This document shows positions 63,904-64,000 of a DNA stretch of 64,000 nt, piece after piece. The stretch is taken from NCBI GenBank assembly GCA_018436725.1, contig JAHDKT010000015.1, forward strand, positions 1 to 64,000, in the 5' to 3' direction. The notes under the pieces are model-generated. The model made no database searches, had not been told where the DNA came from, and saw only the letters and a list, made by a program, of their open reading frames with translations. The position numbers and the translations under genes were made by a program. The first letter of the stretch is position 1. Each line of letters starts with the position of its first letter. The stretch is from Synergistaceae bacterium. Its GTDB lineage: Bacteria; Synergistota; Synergistia; Synergistales; Aminobacteriaceae.

Positions 63904-64000
63904 TCAGAGCTGCTCCACTCCCGGCTGTACGGACTTTTCTTGCTCCGGGGCGGGTTCCTCGGGCTGCTTCGCCTCCGCTTTCGGCTCTTCGACGGGGGGC
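63904..64000 (-). CDS. C-terminal tail of a protein cut by the window edge
   Basis: The last 31 codons of a minus-strand frame entering from the right, ending at a TGA (63904-63906). The tail is made almost wholly of Pro, Glu, Lys, Ala and Gln (for example KAEAKQPEEPAPEQEKS), a low-complexity acidic end. By gene order (before a membrane protein and nusB) it could be an Asp23/Gls24-type envelope protein, but the visible part cannot show this. Confidence 0.6.
   Translation of the reverse strand, partial: PPVEEPKAEAKQPEEPAPEQEKSVQPGVEQL

Overview
This 64 kb window is a bacterial housekeeping region. It is moderately GC-rich, almost all genes lie on the minus strand, and they are packed into long overlapping operons. 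I infer a member of the Synergistota: an anaerobic, amino-acid-fermenting bacterium. The supporting traits are a four-subunit 2-oxoacid:ferredoxin oxidoreductase, a TAXI-type TRAP permease with a DUF1850 partner, a selenocysteine tRNA, an ispDF fusion, ispH next to an S1-repeat gene, and a cysteinyl/seryl-tRNA synthetase-uvrC-riboflavin neighbourhood. The phylum is an inference from gene content; no 16S rRNA gene is present.

Layout. 1-1.2 kb: the edge of a probable integrative element, with a tyrosine recombinase directly beside the 3' end of tRNA-Lys. 1.2-2.9 kb: seven tRNA genes (Lys, Arg, His, Arg, Gly, then Pro, Ala) around one AT-rich crotonase gene that looks foreign. 3.2-8.6 kb: NFACT/RqcH, rluD, ileS. 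8.7-11.3 kb: TRAP permease, DUF1850 protein and tRNA-Arg. 11.4-19.3 kb: the rimP-nusA-ylxR-ylxQ-infB-DUF503-rbfA-nrnA-truB-ribF operon, headed by a terminator-like leader. 19.4-27 kb: guaB, ispDF, a membrane PIN-TRAM protein, recR, ybaB, rlmH and an unusual two-domain glycosyltransferase. 27.1-33.4 kb: uvrC-ribD-ribE-ribBA-ribH-serS. 33.5-36.3 kb: cysS (plus strand), queT, pcm and selC. 36.5-41.9 kb: a DUF2993-like secreted protein, an M23 peptidase, two nucleoside phosphorylases, xerC/D and a Nudix hydrolase. 41.9-46.8 kb: def-fmt-ATPase-korDABC. 46.9-58 kb: ispH-rpsA, miaA, mutL, mutS, ruvX, alaS. 58-64 kb: S-adenosylmethionine by-product salvage (mtnA, ahcY, SAH/MTA deaminase), xseA, nusB, a small membrane protein, and the C-terminal tail of another gene at the right edge.

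How the genes work together. Most encode translation (tRNAs, synthetases, initiation factor, RbfA, RimP, Def, Fmt, ribosome rescue), RNA modification (TruB, RluD, RlmH, MiaA), DNA repair (UvrC, RecR, MutSL, XseA) and cofactor synthesis (riboflavin, isoprenoids). Energy metabolism is represented by the korDABC set. Stop-start overlaps of 1-30 bases are very common and imply translational coupling. No stretch without a gene exceeds 300 bases; the longest, 2918-3206, carries a tRNA promoter and the NFACT promoter.

I see no obvious new defence or biosynthetic system. The parts most worth a second look are: the integrase/tRNA-Lys junction; the selC gene without other sel genes; the three-segment leader upstream of rimP-nusA; the fusion of a decayed WecA/MraY-like membrane domain to a GT26 transferase; and the uncharacterised ATPase locked between fmt and korDABC.
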